Below are positions 17,809 to 26,508 of a stretch of DNA of 47,178 bases, in pieces. The stretch is from Actinomycetes bacterium. Its GTDB lineage: Bacteria > Actinomycetota > Acidimicrobiia > Spongiisociales > UBA5794. How positions within the stretch are numbered: the first letter of the stretch is position 1; every line of letters begins with the position of its first letter. The position numbers and the translations under genes are program-made. The stretch lies in contig JAHEJX010000021.1 in assembly GCA_024638645.1 (NCBI GenBank), positions 1-47,178 of the forward strand, read 5' to 3'. Under the pieces are notes generated by a model that saw only the letters and a program-made list of their open reading frames with translations, had not been told where the DNA came from and made no database searches.

Positions 17809-18678
17809 AAACCCCAAACGATCCAGAATCGGATCGCGCTTTTGCCAGTCCTTCTCGACTTTGACGCGCAGGTCCAAGAAGACTTTGGCGCCGAGAACCC
17901 TCTCCAGTTCCTCGCGGGCCTCTTGCCCAACGCGTTTCAACATGGTTCCGCCCTTGCCGATGACCATGCCTTTCTGCGAGTTGCGCTCGACGTAGACCGT
18001 GGCTTGGATCGTCACGAGACCGTCGTCTCTGGTCGCCATCTCCTCGACTTTCACCGCCAGACTGTGCGGCAACTCCTCACGCATTCGAGACAAGTACTTC
18101 TCGCGGACGAACTCAGCAGCGAGCAGTGCTTCCGGCTGATCGGACGTCATGTCCTCGGGAAAGAAGAAGTGGCCCTCCGGAATGCGCGGTTCCAGCTCAC
18201 CCATGAGGCGCTCAACGCCGCTGCCGCTCTGTGCAGAGATCGGGACGTAAGCATCGAAGTCCCACTCCCCTGCCTCGGCTAGCTGCTCGCCGATTTCTGC
18301 CGGATTCGCGATGTCGACCTTGTTCACCGCGACGATGACAGGCGCTTGCGCTTCTCGGAGGCGCTCCGCGATGAGTCGATCGCCCGGTCCGATGGGCGCC
18401 TTGGCGTCGATGACGAACAGCGCGACGTCTGTCTCGGCAAGCGAGCTGTAGACCAGCTGGTTGAGGCGTTCGCCGAGCGCATTGCGAGGTTTGTGCAGCC
18501 CGGGCGTATCGACGAACACATATTGCGTGTCGCCCGTCGTGAGCACACCTCGTATCGTATTGCGAGTCGTTTGTGGACGAGACGAAGTAATCGCAACCTT
18601 CTCGCCAACCAATCTGTTGACGAGCGTTGACTTCCCGACGTTCGGGCGACCGACGACCGAGACGAAACCGGCCTTCAC
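17806..18678 (-). CDS. era: GTPase Era
   Basis: A 290-residue ribosome-assembly GTPase that binds the 3' end of 16S rRNA. The G domain shows G1 GRPNVGKST, G3 DTPG and G4 NKVD. The C-terminal KH domain carries GMVIGKGGTMLKRVG, the RNA-binding GxxG loop. Length and domain order are normal. The ATG at 18678 overlaps the stop of the CBS-domain gene by 4 nt. It ends the co-directional run that starts at phoH or further upstream. Confidence 0.96.
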   Translation of the reverse strand: MKAGFVSVVGRPNVGKSTLVNRLVGEKVAITSSRPQTTRNTIRGVLTTGDTQYVFVDTPGLHKPRNALGERLNQLVYSSLAETDVALFVIDAKAPIGPGDRLIAERLREAQAPVIVAVNKVDIANPAEIGEQLAEAGEWDFDAYVPISAQSGSGVERLMGELEPRIPEGHFFFPEDMTSDQPEALLAAEFVREKYLSRMREELPHSLAVKVEEMATRDDGLVTIQATVYVERNSQKGMVIGKGGTMLKRVGQEAREELERVLGAKVFLDLRVKVEKDWQKRDPILDRLGF

Positions 18679-19847
18679 CTGCCGTGGACCCGAACCCGGG
18701 CGATGCGCCGACCCTGGACGCGGTCGGCCGTGAACACATGACTAGCGAGCTCGAACTTTTCGCCCTCTTTGGGCACACGGCCGGCGAGGCCAAGGACCAA
18801 ACCCCCAACGGTATCCCACTCGTCGTCGGGCAGCTCGGTTCCAATGAGCGCTTCGAGTTCGTCGATACCGAGGCGGGCATCGATCAGGTACGACCCGTCG
18901 CTCACATGCTCAACCATCGGTGCTTCCGTGTCGTACTCGTCCGCTATTTCGCCGACGAGCTCCTCGAGCAAATCCTCGATGGTGACGAGCCCGGCCGTAC
19001 CGCCGAACTCATCTACGACGATCGCGAGGTGTACCTGGCTCGCCTGCATCTCGCGAAGTAACTCTGAGACTCGCTTGGTCTCGGGCACGAAGTACGCGGG
19101 GCGCATCAGGTCGCGCACCAGCGTCGACTCGTCGCGCCCCTCATCCATGAGCTGAAGGAGTTCGCGGGCATACAGCACACCTTCGACATTGTCTATGCCG
19201 TCGCCGACCACAGGGATACGGCTGCGCCCCACCTCGAGTATGAGGTCTAGAGCGCTTTCAGCCGTGTCGATTGAAGCCAGGGTGATCATGTCCGTTCTGG
19301 GAACCAGCACCTCGCGCACGAGCGTATCTGTGAAGTCGAGCACCGATGAGATGAGCTCTTTCTCCTGAACGTCGTCCGCGTCCGCTTCGGTCTCCTCCGG
19401 AACGGTCTCGTCGAGGTCAGAGATGAGGTCGGCCGCTGCGTCGCCGAAGTTGATTGCCGGCTTGAGTAGCCACGCGAACCTGTAGGCAAGAGACACGGGC
19501 CTGAGCCTGCCGAAATGTCTCGGAATCAGGTCGCCCACGAGGACGAGAAGCACAGCAAGGCCAAGCAGAGACAGCAGCAGCTGGCTCCCGTTGGCCGACC
19601 GGCTCAGGGCCCATGTTGCCGGGACTGCGGCAGATACCAGGAGACTCGTGTGAACCATGCCGAGCGCTGGTTGGAGTCGCGGGCGATCCTCCAGTAGCTC
19701 CGCCACCTTGGCAGCTCGATCATCTCCGTCGGCGGCATCGTGGACGGCGTCGGCCCGTGGCGTACGCACCAGCGATGCCCCGGCGGCCCGGATCAGCCCG
19801 GTGACGAGCACGAGAAATGCCGAGACTGCGAGAGCAACTGCAATCAA
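18675..19847 (-). CDS. CNNM/CBS-domain protein (CorC/hemolysin C family)
   Basis: A 390-residue membrane protein. The N-terminal CNNM region has hydrophobic segments at about 1-24, 68-84 and 88-106, with GDLIPRHFGRLRP after the last helix. Two CBS domains follow (RTDMITLASIDTAESALDLI; DLMRPAYFVPETKRVSELL, then VVDEFGGTAGLVTIEDLLEELVG). The C-terminal CorC_HlyC domain contains WDTVGGLVLGLAGRVP. Related proteins are linked to magnesium/cobalt efflux; the true substrate here is unknown. It overlaps ybeY and era by 4 nt each, the usual actinobacterial ybeY-corC-era arrangement. Confidence 0.9.
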   Translation of the reverse strand: MIAVALAVSAFLVLVTGLIRAAGASLVRTPRADAVHDAADGDDRAAKVAELLEDRPRLQPALGMVHTSLLVSAAVPATWALSRSANGSQLLLSLLGLAVLLVLVGDLIPRHFGRLRPVSLAYRFAWLLKPAINFGDAAADLISDLDETVPEETEADADDVQEKELISSVLDFTDTLVREVLVPRTDMITLASIDTAESALDLILEVGRSRIPVVGDGIDNVEGVLYARELLQLMDEGRDESTLVRDLMRPAYFVPETKRVSELLREMQASQVHLAIVVDEFGGTAGLVTIEDLLEELVGEIADEYDTEAPMVEHVSDGSYLIDARLGIDELEALIGTELPDDEWDTVGGLVLGLAGRVPKEGEKFELASHVFTADRVQGRRIARVRVHGR

Positions 19848-20323
19848 GGGCGCACCAAACCGGCCCTAGCCAACAAGTCACGCTCGCGTTGTTCCATCTG
19901 CTCGGCCTCGCTGTCGATTACGTGGTCGTAACCAAGCAGGTGAAGCAACCCATGAACCACCATTAGTGCCATTTCGTCCCGGAAGGGTACCCCCGTTGCT
20001 GCCGCATTGTCGGCTACGACCTTTGGGCAGATGAACACGTCGCCGAGGTTCACCGGTGGGCCCGAGGGTTGCGCCGCCGGAGGATCGCCCGGCACGAGAG
20101 ATTCGAGCGGAAAGGACAGCACATCGGTCGGCCCCGTCTTTCCCATATGAGTTTCGTTGAGGTCGATCATTGCCCCCACTCCAATCAGCGAGATGGCAAC
20201 CTCAGTATCTGACCGGAGACCTTCCAGCTCGAGAGTCGACTCGGCCAACACGCGGAGCGCATCCTGATCAGAATCGTCATGAAGGGGTGAATCGTCTCGA
20301 TCGTCGACGAATGTGACGGTCAT
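19844..20323 (-). CDS. ybeY: Endoribonuclease YbeY
   Basis: A 159-residue zinc endoribonuclease for 16S rRNA 3' maturation and ribosome quality control. The diagnostic motif HGLLHLLGYDH (about 124-134) supplies the three zinc histidines, and ThrAspValLeuSerPhe (TDVLSFP) precedes it. It starts 6 nt after the pgpH stop and overlaps the CBS-domain gene by 4 nt, so the block is probably one operon. Confidence 0.95.
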   Translation of the reverse strand: MTVTFVDDRDDSPLHDDSDQDALRVLAESTLELEGLRSDTEVAISLIGVGAMIDLNETHMGKTGPTDVLSFPLESLVPGDPPAAQPSGPPVNLGDVFICPKVVADNAAATGVPFRDEMALMVVHGLLHLLGYDHVIDSEAEQMEQRERDLLARAGLVRP

Positions 20324-20329
20324 CGCACC

Positions 20330-22669
20330 TCAGCCGGCATCACGAGGAAGGCGGGGAGGTTCCGACGTAGGAAGGGACTCTGCGGTTGCGCCGGGGAAAC
20401 CGGGATACGCGATCCTGGTGTGGTAGTAGCCGATGAGGGCATCGACGAGCGCCTGCTTGACCTTGGTCAGATCACCAAATGTGAGCTCGGACTCGTCGAG
20501 CTGGCCGTCCTCGAGCTTCTCGCCCACAACAGAGTCAACCATCTTGGAGAGCGAAGAGGTCGTCGGATCCTCTTGCTGGGCGAGCGACCGGGCTGCGCCC
20601 TCAACGGCATCGGAAATCATGAGAATCGCCATCTCTTTGCGCTTCGGCTTTTCACCGTGGTGGCGATAGTCGTCAGGATCGACGGACGGATCGATTTCCA
20701 GTGCCCTGTGATAGAAGTAGCGCATCAACCCTGTGCCATGGTGCATGCGGATGCCATCGGCAACCGTGTCTGGAATCCTCAGCTGACGCGCCAGGCGCAG
20801 CCCGTCGAGCACGTGGGTGCGAATGATCGCGGCAGACTGGACTGGGTCGATCTCGTCGTGTGGATTCGACACGCCGAATTGATTCTCGATGAAGAACTGC
20901 GGGTTCTGTGTCTTGCCGAGGTCGTGGTAGTAGGCAGCCGCCTGGGCGAGCAAAGGATCTGCTCCAATGGCCCGCGCTGCCTTGCCGGCAAGCGTGCCGA
21001 CCAGAATCGAGTGATTGAAAGTCCCCGGTGCATGCTCCTCGAGCAACCGGAGACCGGGATGGTTCCTGTCCGTCAGATCGAGCAATGTCAAGGTCGTTGT
21101 CATGCGGAAGGTGTTTTCGAGGAACGAAAGCACACCCTGAGCGACGAGGCCACCCACGATACCGCCGACGAATCCGAAGATCGCAGCCGGCAGCGCGGTA
21201 TCTGCTCCGGCAAACAACCAAGAAATCGCACCAGCCAGCGGGGCCAGCACAACGGCGGCAAGGCCAACGGCGACGCGGAGCTGGCGTCGCGACGACACTG
21301 CGGATACGAACGCGACGGGCACGATGGTTGCCCCGGCTGCGTAGATCGTCAGTGCCGGGTCACCGGTGGAAATCGCAGCGAACGTCGCCACAGGCATAGA
21401 CAGCAGAAGGGCGGTTCTCGGGTCGTAGAGAATGGCGCCCATATAGCCAAACATCACGGCCGGCAATACGTACGCGATTGCCTGGTTCTCGCCGGTGACC
21501 ATGAGCTCGGGCACCCGCGTTGCCATCGCCGCGAGCACGAGCAAGATCCCGAGAATTGCAAAGTGATGCGGCTCGGACCACCGATCCGGGGCCACCCGCC
21601 ATAGGAAAAAGGCAGCCAGGAGAACTGCGAGGCCACCGAGGGCGATGATGGCAGTGCGTGGCGTCGTCTCCTCCACCTTCAGCAGCTCGAGCCGCTCGAC
21701 GGCGGCGAGCTGGACTGCGGTTACCGGCTGGCCCTCGAGCACGACGATCTCGGCCTCGAAGAAGGAGACCATTGCGGGTTCGACTGCGGCCGCCGCCTGA
21801 TCCCTGGCGTCCTGAGTGGCGAGCACATCCTCGAATTCGTTCGGTTGGAGCGAGCGGGCGACGACGCTGGCGACTGCCTGGCGGGCACGAAGCGATTCTT
21901 CGATGGTCAGACCGGGCAGCCCCAAGAACACACCGCGGGTGATCAGGTCGGTTTGGACCTCCTGCAACTCACCCTGGCGGATGCCACCCTCCATCTGCGC
22001 GATGACCTGGTCGATGGCCGCTTGCCGCATGAGGGGAAACAACTGGATCTGACCGTTTTCGGCCCTGTCCCGATCGAGGATGAACTGATCGACGAATGGC
22101 GCAATGTCGACTTCGGGATTGAGCAACGGGAAAGAAGAGGACAAGTCGGCGACGATGTCTTCGACGGGCCGCAGCGGTAGCGTGGTCGTTGTCGGGGGCG
22201 GTTCCGTTGTGGTGGGAGGAGTCGTCGTCGTAGTTGTTTCTTCCCCTTCGGGGGGAAGCGTCGTCTCCGGCGGGAGAGTCGTTGTCTCAGGCGGCAACGT
22301 CGTGGTGGCGATTTCGTCGATCGGTTCTTCCACAGGAGGAGCTCCGGTGCGATCGAATGCAACGTCTTCGATGGCGAGGAAGAGCGCGTTCAGGTTGGCG
22401 TTGACCTCAAACGCCGCAGTCGCGTCGATCTCGAATACGACAGGTGTGTTGGTGCGAGCAAGCTCCCGGGCCCGTGTCGTGGCCGCCTGATCCTCGATCT
22501 CGATGAAACGCGTCGCCGTCAGGGTTTGCGGCGCCGGTTGCCCGATGCTCAGCTCGATCGGGTCTTCAGTCTGCGCCCGTCCCGCGACAAGAGCCAGCGA
22601 CACAAAAACGATCGTCACCGCAATGACCAATGCATTCAGAGCAATGGGATAGCGCCTAGCGAGGCTCAT
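20330..22669 (-). CDS. pgpH: 7TM-HD family phosphodiesterase (PgpH/YqfF type)
   Basis: A 779-residue membrane protein. Residues 9-30 are the first membrane helix; a large extracytoplasmic domain (about 31-335) follows, then seven membrane segments (about 338-520) and a cytoplasmic HD domain with HSILVGTLAGKAAR, AAYYHDLGKTQNP and later RMHHGTG. Characterised relatives hydrolyse cyclic di-AMP. An unusual Thr/Pro/Glu-rich insertion (residues 121-166, with TTTLPPE-like repeats) sits inside the exterior domain. It overlaps phoH by 4 nt and precedes ybeY, the normal position for this family. Confidence 0.92.
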   Translation of the reverse strand: MSLARRYPIALNALVIAVTIVFVSLALVAGRAQTEDPIELSIGQPAPQTLTATRFIEIEDQAATTRARELARTNTPVVFEIDATAAFEVNANLNALFLAIEDVAFDRTGAPPVEEPIDEIATTTLPPETTTLPPETTLPPEGEETTTTTTPPTTTEPPPTTTTLPLRPVEDIVADLSSSFPLLNPEVDIAPFVDQFILDRDRAENGQIQLFPLMRQAAIDQVIAQMEGGIRQGELQEVQTDLITRGVFLGLPGLTIEESLRARQAVASVVARSLQPNEFEDVLATQDARDQAAAAVEPAMVSFFEAEIVVLEGQPVTAVQLAAVERLELLKVEETTPRTAIIALGGLAVLLAAFFLWRVAPDRWSEPHHFAILGILLVLAAMATRVPELMVTGENQAIAYVLPAVMFGYMGAILYDPRTALLLSMPVATFAAISTGDPALTIYAAGATIVPVAFVSAVSSRRQLRVAVGLAAVVLAPLAGAISWLFAGADTALPAAIFGFVGGIVGGLVAQGVLSFLENTFRMTTTLTLLDLTDRNHPGLRLLEEHAPGTFNHSILVGTLAGKAARAIGADPLLAQAAAYYHDLGKTQNPQFFIENQFGVSNPHDEIDPVQSAAIIRTHVLDGLRLARQLRIPDTVADGIRMHHGTGLMRYFYHRALEIDPSVDPDDYRHHGEKPKRKEMAILMISDAVEGAARSLAQQEDPTTSSLSKMVDSVVGEKLEDGQLDESELTFGDLTKVKQALVDALIGYYHTRIAYPGFPGATAESLPTSEPPRLPRDAG

Positions 22670-23643
22670 CGCTTGTCCTTCTTGGCGGCTTCGTAGTGCT
22701 CGTACGCGTCCACGATTGCAGCCACGATGCGATGGCGCACCACATCCTTGGCGCCGAGCTTGGAGAAGCCGACATCGTCTACCCCTTTGAGAATCCGCTC
22801 CACCACGCGCAAACCACTCGACCGGCCGTCGGCCAGGTCGGTTTGCGTTACGTCGCCGGTGATGATCATCTTCGAGTTGAAGCCCAACCGAGTCAGGAAC
22901 ATCTTCATCTGCTCCGGGGTCGTATTTTGGGCCTCATCGAGGACTACGAAGGCATCGTTGAGCGTCCGGCCTCGCATATAGGCGAGCGGAGCGATCTCAA
23001 TCGTTCCCCTGTCCATGAGCCGAGCGGTCTCCTCCGGACCGAGCATCTCGTACAGGGCGTCGTACAGCGGGCGCAAATAGGGATCGACCTTGGCGGCCAA
23101 GTCGCCGGGAAGAAACCCGAGGCGCTCACCCGCTTCAACGGCAGGGCGACTCAAGATGATGCGGCGCACTGCGCCTGCTACGAGGGCCTCCACAGCGCAC
23201 GCCATTGCCAGGTACGTCTTGCCGGTACCGGCCGGCCCGATGCCGAATACGAGCGTGTTCTCGCGGATGAGGTCGACATACTTCTTCTGTCCGTGCGTCT
23301 TGGGGCGAACAATCTTGCCGCGGCCGACGCGGATGCGGTCCGTGAATACGCCTGATGGCGATGGCACGGCAGAACGGACCATCTCGATCACCCGGTCCAC
23401 CCGGTCTTCGTCGAGCGTCTGGCCCTCCTGGACCACAATGAGCAGTTCGTCTAGAGCCGTGCGCGCTTCAGTAGCCACGGTCTCGGGACCCGAGATGTCG
23501 AATTCGTTGCCGCGCGCGACTATCCGAACCTCCGGGAAAGCACCCTGCACTTGACGGAGGAACGCATCTCGCTCCCCCAGCAAATCGACCATGAGTCGAT
23601 TGCTGGGAACAAGCAGTTGTATTCGAGTAGCCGAGGACGTCAC
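22666..23643 (-). CDS. phoH: PhoH-family ATPase
   Basis: A 325-residue protein with a KH-like N-terminal part and a P-loop core: Walker A GPAGTGKTYLA, Walker B VVLDEAQNTT and TGDVTQTDL. PhoH-like proteins next to ybeY are thought to act in RNA metabolism, though no defined reaction is agreed. The start is GTG 23643 with a weak ribosome site; ATG 23592 (MVDLLGERD) is an alternative. It heads the phoH-pgpH-ybeY-corC-era block. Confidence 0.92.
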   Translation of the reverse strand: MTSSATRIQLLVPSNRLMVDLLGERDAFLRQVQGAFPEVRIVARGNEFDISGPETVATEARTALDELLIVVQEGQTLDEDRVDRVIEMVRSAVPSPSGVFTDRIRVGRGKIVRPKTHGQKKYVDLIRENTLVFGIGPAGTGKTYLAMACAVEALVAGAVRRIILSRPAVEAGERLGFLPGDLAAKVDPYLRPLYDALYEMLGPEETARLMDRGTIEIAPLAYMRGRTLNDAFVVLDEAQNTTPEQMKMFLTRLGFNSKMIITGDVTQTDLADGRSSGLRVVERILKGVDDVGFSKLGAKDVVRHRIVAAIVDAYEHYEAAKKDKR

Positions 23644-23701
23644 AAAGACTCGCTAATAGCGTGCGTGAGAGATATGCGTTAGATACGCATGAAGAGAAGG
23701 C

Positions 23702-23707
23702 AGTATA
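23702..23707 (-). promoter_or_regulatory. Possible -10 box for the phoH block
   Basis: TATACT on the minus strand, 58 nt before the phoH start codon and downstream of a TCGGG...CCCGA hairpin. An ATGCGT-TAGAT-ACGCAT hairpin lies between it and phoH. No good -35 hexamer is visible at the right distance. Confidence 0.35.
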
Positions 23708-23752
23708 TCGGGCGCCGCCCCGATTAGGAATACGACGGTGCAAAAAGCCTGG

Positions 23753-24229
23753 TCAGGTGCCTTCTGCGGTGACGCCAAGGTCGGTCAAACGCTCCGCGAA
23801 ACCGCCTTCGGACTGATCTAGCAACATCGCAAGGGTGCGCAGATCATTGCTGCGAATCGTCAGTACCTTGCCGTTGAAATCCTGACGCAGCATTTGGATG
23901 CCGCGCAGGAATCGCTCCACAACAATCGAATCTTGCCCAGACAAAGTCTCAACACGATTCAAGTCGATGGTGAGACCGCCCGACGGCGGCGCCACAGTCG
24001 GCGTGTCCGAGTCTTCGCTGGGGAGCAGCTGTCCGACCGGAACGCCATAGAAGCCGGCGAGTCGCTGCAATCTGGGAAGGGAGAGGCTGCGCTCCCCTCG
24101 TTCGTAGGCGCCCAAAACGGCCGCCTTGAACTCCTGCTCCGAAAGCCGTTGTACGTCCTGGAGGGACAGACCCCTCTGTTTGCGGATTGACCGCAGACGT
24201 TTGCCAACCATCTCGTTGTAAGTAGGCAC
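23753..24229 (-). CDS. bldD: BldD-like transcriptional regulator with c-di-GMP signature
   Basis: A 158-residue protein. The N-terminal XRE-type helix-turn-helix (residues 8-65, RLRSIRKQRGLSLQDVQ ... AYERGERSLSLPRLQRLAGFYGVPV) matches Streptomyces BldD closely. The C-terminal domain keeps RQDFNGKVLTIRSND, that is R115-x-D117, eight residues, then R126-x-x-D129: the RxD-x8-RxxD motif that binds tetrameric c-di-GMP in BldD. GTG 24229 has a GGAGG site 5 nt away. In many actinobacteria this slot between dnaJ and phoH holds rsmE instead. A palindrome enclosing a TATGAT box lies upstream. Confidence 0.9.
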   Translation of the reverse strand: MPTYNEMVGKRLRSIRKQRGLSLQDVQRLSEQEFKAAVLGAYERGERSLSLPRLQRLAGFYGVPVGQLLPSEDSDTPTVAPPSGGLTIDLNRVETLSGQDSIVVERFLRGIQMLRQDFNGKVLTIRSNDLRTLAMLLDQSEGGFAERLTDLGVTAEGT

Positions 24230-24302
24230 TTTGCCCTCCTGCAGCGCATGCAGCGCCTGACCAAGCCCGACACGCTACGCGCGAACGATAACGCGCACAG
24301 TG

Positions 24303-24320
24303 TTGACGTATCATAGTCAA
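24303..24320 (-). promoter_or_regulatory. Palindromic operator enclosing the predicted bldD -10 box
   Basis: TTGAC-N8-GTCAA is a perfect inverted repeat. On the minus strand its centre reads TATGATAC, containing a near-consensus -10 hexamer (24315-24310), which would give a leader of about 70 nt before bldD. A nearby CACAGTGTTGA partly resembles the BldD box. Autoregulation is inference. Confidence 0.45.
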
Positions 24321-24385
24321 TCACAAGTCCGCACCACTGGATATCGCGCGACCCAAAGTGGGATGGGTGTCCAGCCCAGATGCGA

Positions 24386-25471
24386 CTAGCGACGCTTGCG
24401 CCGCCGCTTCGGGGGTAAGGGCTGCTCTCCACGCAGGGTTGCATATTGCCGCAATGCATCTTCCTGCTCTTCCGTCAAGCTGTCCGGCACGGCCACGTCG
24501 ACGTTGACGAGCATGTCGCCCCTGCCCCGCCTCCGCAGGTGGGGGACGCCCTTGCGGGCCAGACGGAAGACCGCTCCCGGCTGGGTACCCGCCGGCACAT
24601 CGACATCAATATCATCGCCTTCGAGGAGTGGCACGCGGATCACGGTACCGAGCGCTGCCTCGGCCATTCCGAGCCGTATCGTGTGGTGAATATCCGAGCC
24701 GACCCGTTCGAAACGTGCATCAGGCAGCAGCTTGACTTGCACATAGAGATCGCCAGGGGCACTGCCGAATTCGCCGGCACCTCCGCGTCCGGGCAAGCGG
24801 AGCCGTGTGCCGTCGTCAACACCAGGCGGAATCTCAACCGTGAGTGTGACCTCCTGATTGCGGCGCCCGGCACCGGAACAATTGTCGCAAGGGTCTTCGA
24901 CAACCGACCCTCTGCCGCGACATGTTGGGCACTCTTGGACCGTTGTCATCGATCCGAGAAATGTGTTTCTGGTTGCTTGAACTTGGCCGTGGCCTCCGCA
25001 GGTTGAACATGGCGATGGGATGTGGCCGGCCTTGGCCCCTGATCCCTCGCACACATCGCAAACCACCGGTGCCAGAAAGGAGACTTCCTCACTGACGCCG
25101 AAGGCCGCTTCGGCCAATTCGAGATCGAGCGCAACTGCAATGTCCTGACCACGCCGCGATGGAGCAGCTACCCCGCCGAAACCAAAGCCGCCCACTCCGC
25201 CGAAGAACTGCGACAGGATCTCGTCGAGCCCGCCAAAGTTGGAGAACAGGTCGCCCGCGAATTCCTCGCCACGATCGAAGCGGGCTCGCTTCTGGGGATC
25301 GGACAGCACTTCGTATGCCTCCGCGATGTCGCGGAATCTCGCCTCGGCGCCCGGATCGTTGGGGTTCGCATCAGGATGGGTCTCGCGTGCCAGACGGCGA
25401 AACTGCTTTTTGATCTCGTCGCCAGTCGCGTCACGCGACACCCCGAGTATTTCGTAGTAATCCTTCATCAA
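24386..25471 (-). CDS. dnaJ: Chaperone DnaJ
   Basis: A 361-residue type I Hsp40 that stimulates DnaK. The J domain (3-68) has HPD in ETHPDANP. A Gly/Phe region follows. The zinc domain (about 137-205) carries four CxxCxGxG-type repeats (CDVCEGSG, CSTCGGHG, CPTCRGRG, CDNCSGAG). The C-terminal substrate domains end in a basic tail (KRRRKRR). It overlaps hrcA by 4 nt, so it shares the CIRCE-controlled transcript. Confidence 0.95.
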   Translation of the reverse strand: MMKDYYEILGVSRDATGDEIKKQFRRLARETHPDANPNDPGAEARFRDIAEAYEVLSDPQKRARFDRGEEFAGDLFSNFGGLDEILSQFFGGVGGFGFGGVAAPSRRGQDIAVALDLELAEAAFGVSEEVSFLAPVVCDVCEGSGAKAGHIPSPCSTCGGHGQVQATRNTFLGSMTTVQECPTCRGRGSVVEDPCDNCSGAGRRNQEVTLTVEIPPGVDDGTRLRLPGRGGAGEFGSAPGDLYVQVKLLPDARFERVGSDIHHTIRLGMAEAALGTVIRVPLLEGDDIDVDVPAGTQPGAVFRLARKGVPHLRRRGRGDMLVNVDVAVPDSLTEEQEDALRQYATLRGEQPLPPKRRRKRR

Positions 25472-26472
25472 GAACGGCCCAGGCTCTCACCGAGGCCCTC
25501 GGAGACCTCTTCGACGATCTTGATGGTACGTCGGTAGTCCATTCGCATCGGACCAATCACTCCGACTCGTCCGATGCCGTGTTCACCCGCCTCGTAGTCG
25601 CTCGATACAACGGCAAGCTCGACATCGTCGAGGTTCAGTTCGGACCCAATGCGAACCGCCGTCCCCACGCCGGGGTTGTCGACCATCTGGCGCACCACAG
25701 AGTCGCGTTCGAGCAACCCCAGCATGCTGTGAACTTGAGCAAGGTCCTTCCACAGTTCAGCGAGCTGACTGGTACCGCCGACATAGATGTCGGCACTGCG
25801 TACCTCGGTGCCGGCCAGGGTCTGTGTGACATCTTTGAGAGCTCGCCGCACCGGTTCGGCGAGTTCGCCCGAAGGTATCTTTGCTACCTCGGCCTGGCCT
25901 TCCGCGAGCGTCCGGCCCCGGTAACACTTGCTCAGAAGCGACTCGGCACGCGCCAGGTCGGCCTCGCTCACCTCTCGCGCCAAACGGACGATGTCGCGCG
26001 TGACCCTGCCGGATTCGACAATCGTCACCGCGAGAAGAACTATCGGGCTCAACGGCACCAGGTGCAGCGCAACTACCTTCTCGTCGCCGAGGCCGGGACC
26101 CACGACGACCGCTGGATAGTGGCTGATGTCGGAGAGCAGCCCACTGGTTTCCTGCAGCAGTTTGCTCAGCTCCCGGTGCACATCTGTGAAGAATGATTCG
26201 ATGCGGACCCGCGTGGCATTGCGCAGCCGTGCCGGAGAGCAGTGGTCCACGTAATAGCGATAACCCTGATGAGTCGGCACGCGCCCGGCAGAGGTGTGTG
26301 GTTGTTCCACAAACCCGTACGACTCCAGCTTGGCGAGGTCGTTGCGAACGGTCGCCGAACTGACTTTCAGCCCACTCGTTTCGAGGATTGCTCGAGAAGA
26401 AACCGGCTGGCCCGTCCGTATGTATTCCTCGACCAGGGCCTGGAGAATCAACGCCCTGCGGTCGTCAAGCAT
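25468..26472 (-). CDS. hrcA: Heat-inducible transcription repressor HrcA
   Basis: A 334-residue repressor that binds CIRCE and whose activity depends on GroEL. The N-terminal winged helix is clear (PVSSRAILETSGLKVSSATVRNDLAKLE, then SAGRVPTHQGYRYYVD). A GAF-like middle and the usual end (VGVIGPMRMDYRRTIKIV) complete the family pattern. ATG 26472 lies 10 nt after a CIRCE element, pointing to autoregulation. Confidence 0.96.
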   Translation of the reverse strand: MLDDRRALILQALVEEYIRTGQPVSSRAILETSGLKVSSATVRNDLAKLESYGFVEQPHTSAGRVPTHQGYRYYVDHCSPARLRNATRVRIESFFTDVHRELSKLLQETSGLLSDISHYPAVVVGPGLGDEKVVALHLVPLSPIVLLAVTIVESGRVTRDIVRLAREVSEADLARAESLLSKCYRGRTLAEGQAEVAKIPSGELAEPVRRALKDVTQTLAGTEVRSADIYVGGTSQLAELWKDLAQVHSMLGLLERDSVVRQMVDNPGVGTAVRIGSELNLDDVELAVVSSDYEAGEHGIGRVGVIGPMRMDYRRTIKIVEEVSEGLGESLGRS

Positions 26473-26481
26473 GAGTCGAAT

Positions 26482-26508
26482 TTAGCACTCTCACGCCGAG
26501 AGTGATAA
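26482..26508. promoter_or_regulatory. CIRCE operator
   Basis: TTAGCACTC, nine spacer bases, then GAGTGATAA: one mismatch from the consensus TTAGCACTC-N9-GAGTGCTAA. One arm lies inside the last codons of hemW, including its TGA, and the other lies just before hrcA, so heat-shock control is embedded in the hemW coding end. Confidence 0.93.

Noticed and set aside
20420..21604. 394-codon plus-strand frame opposite pgpH
   Set aside because: Histidine/arginine-rich antisense frame with no motif; pgpH is certain.
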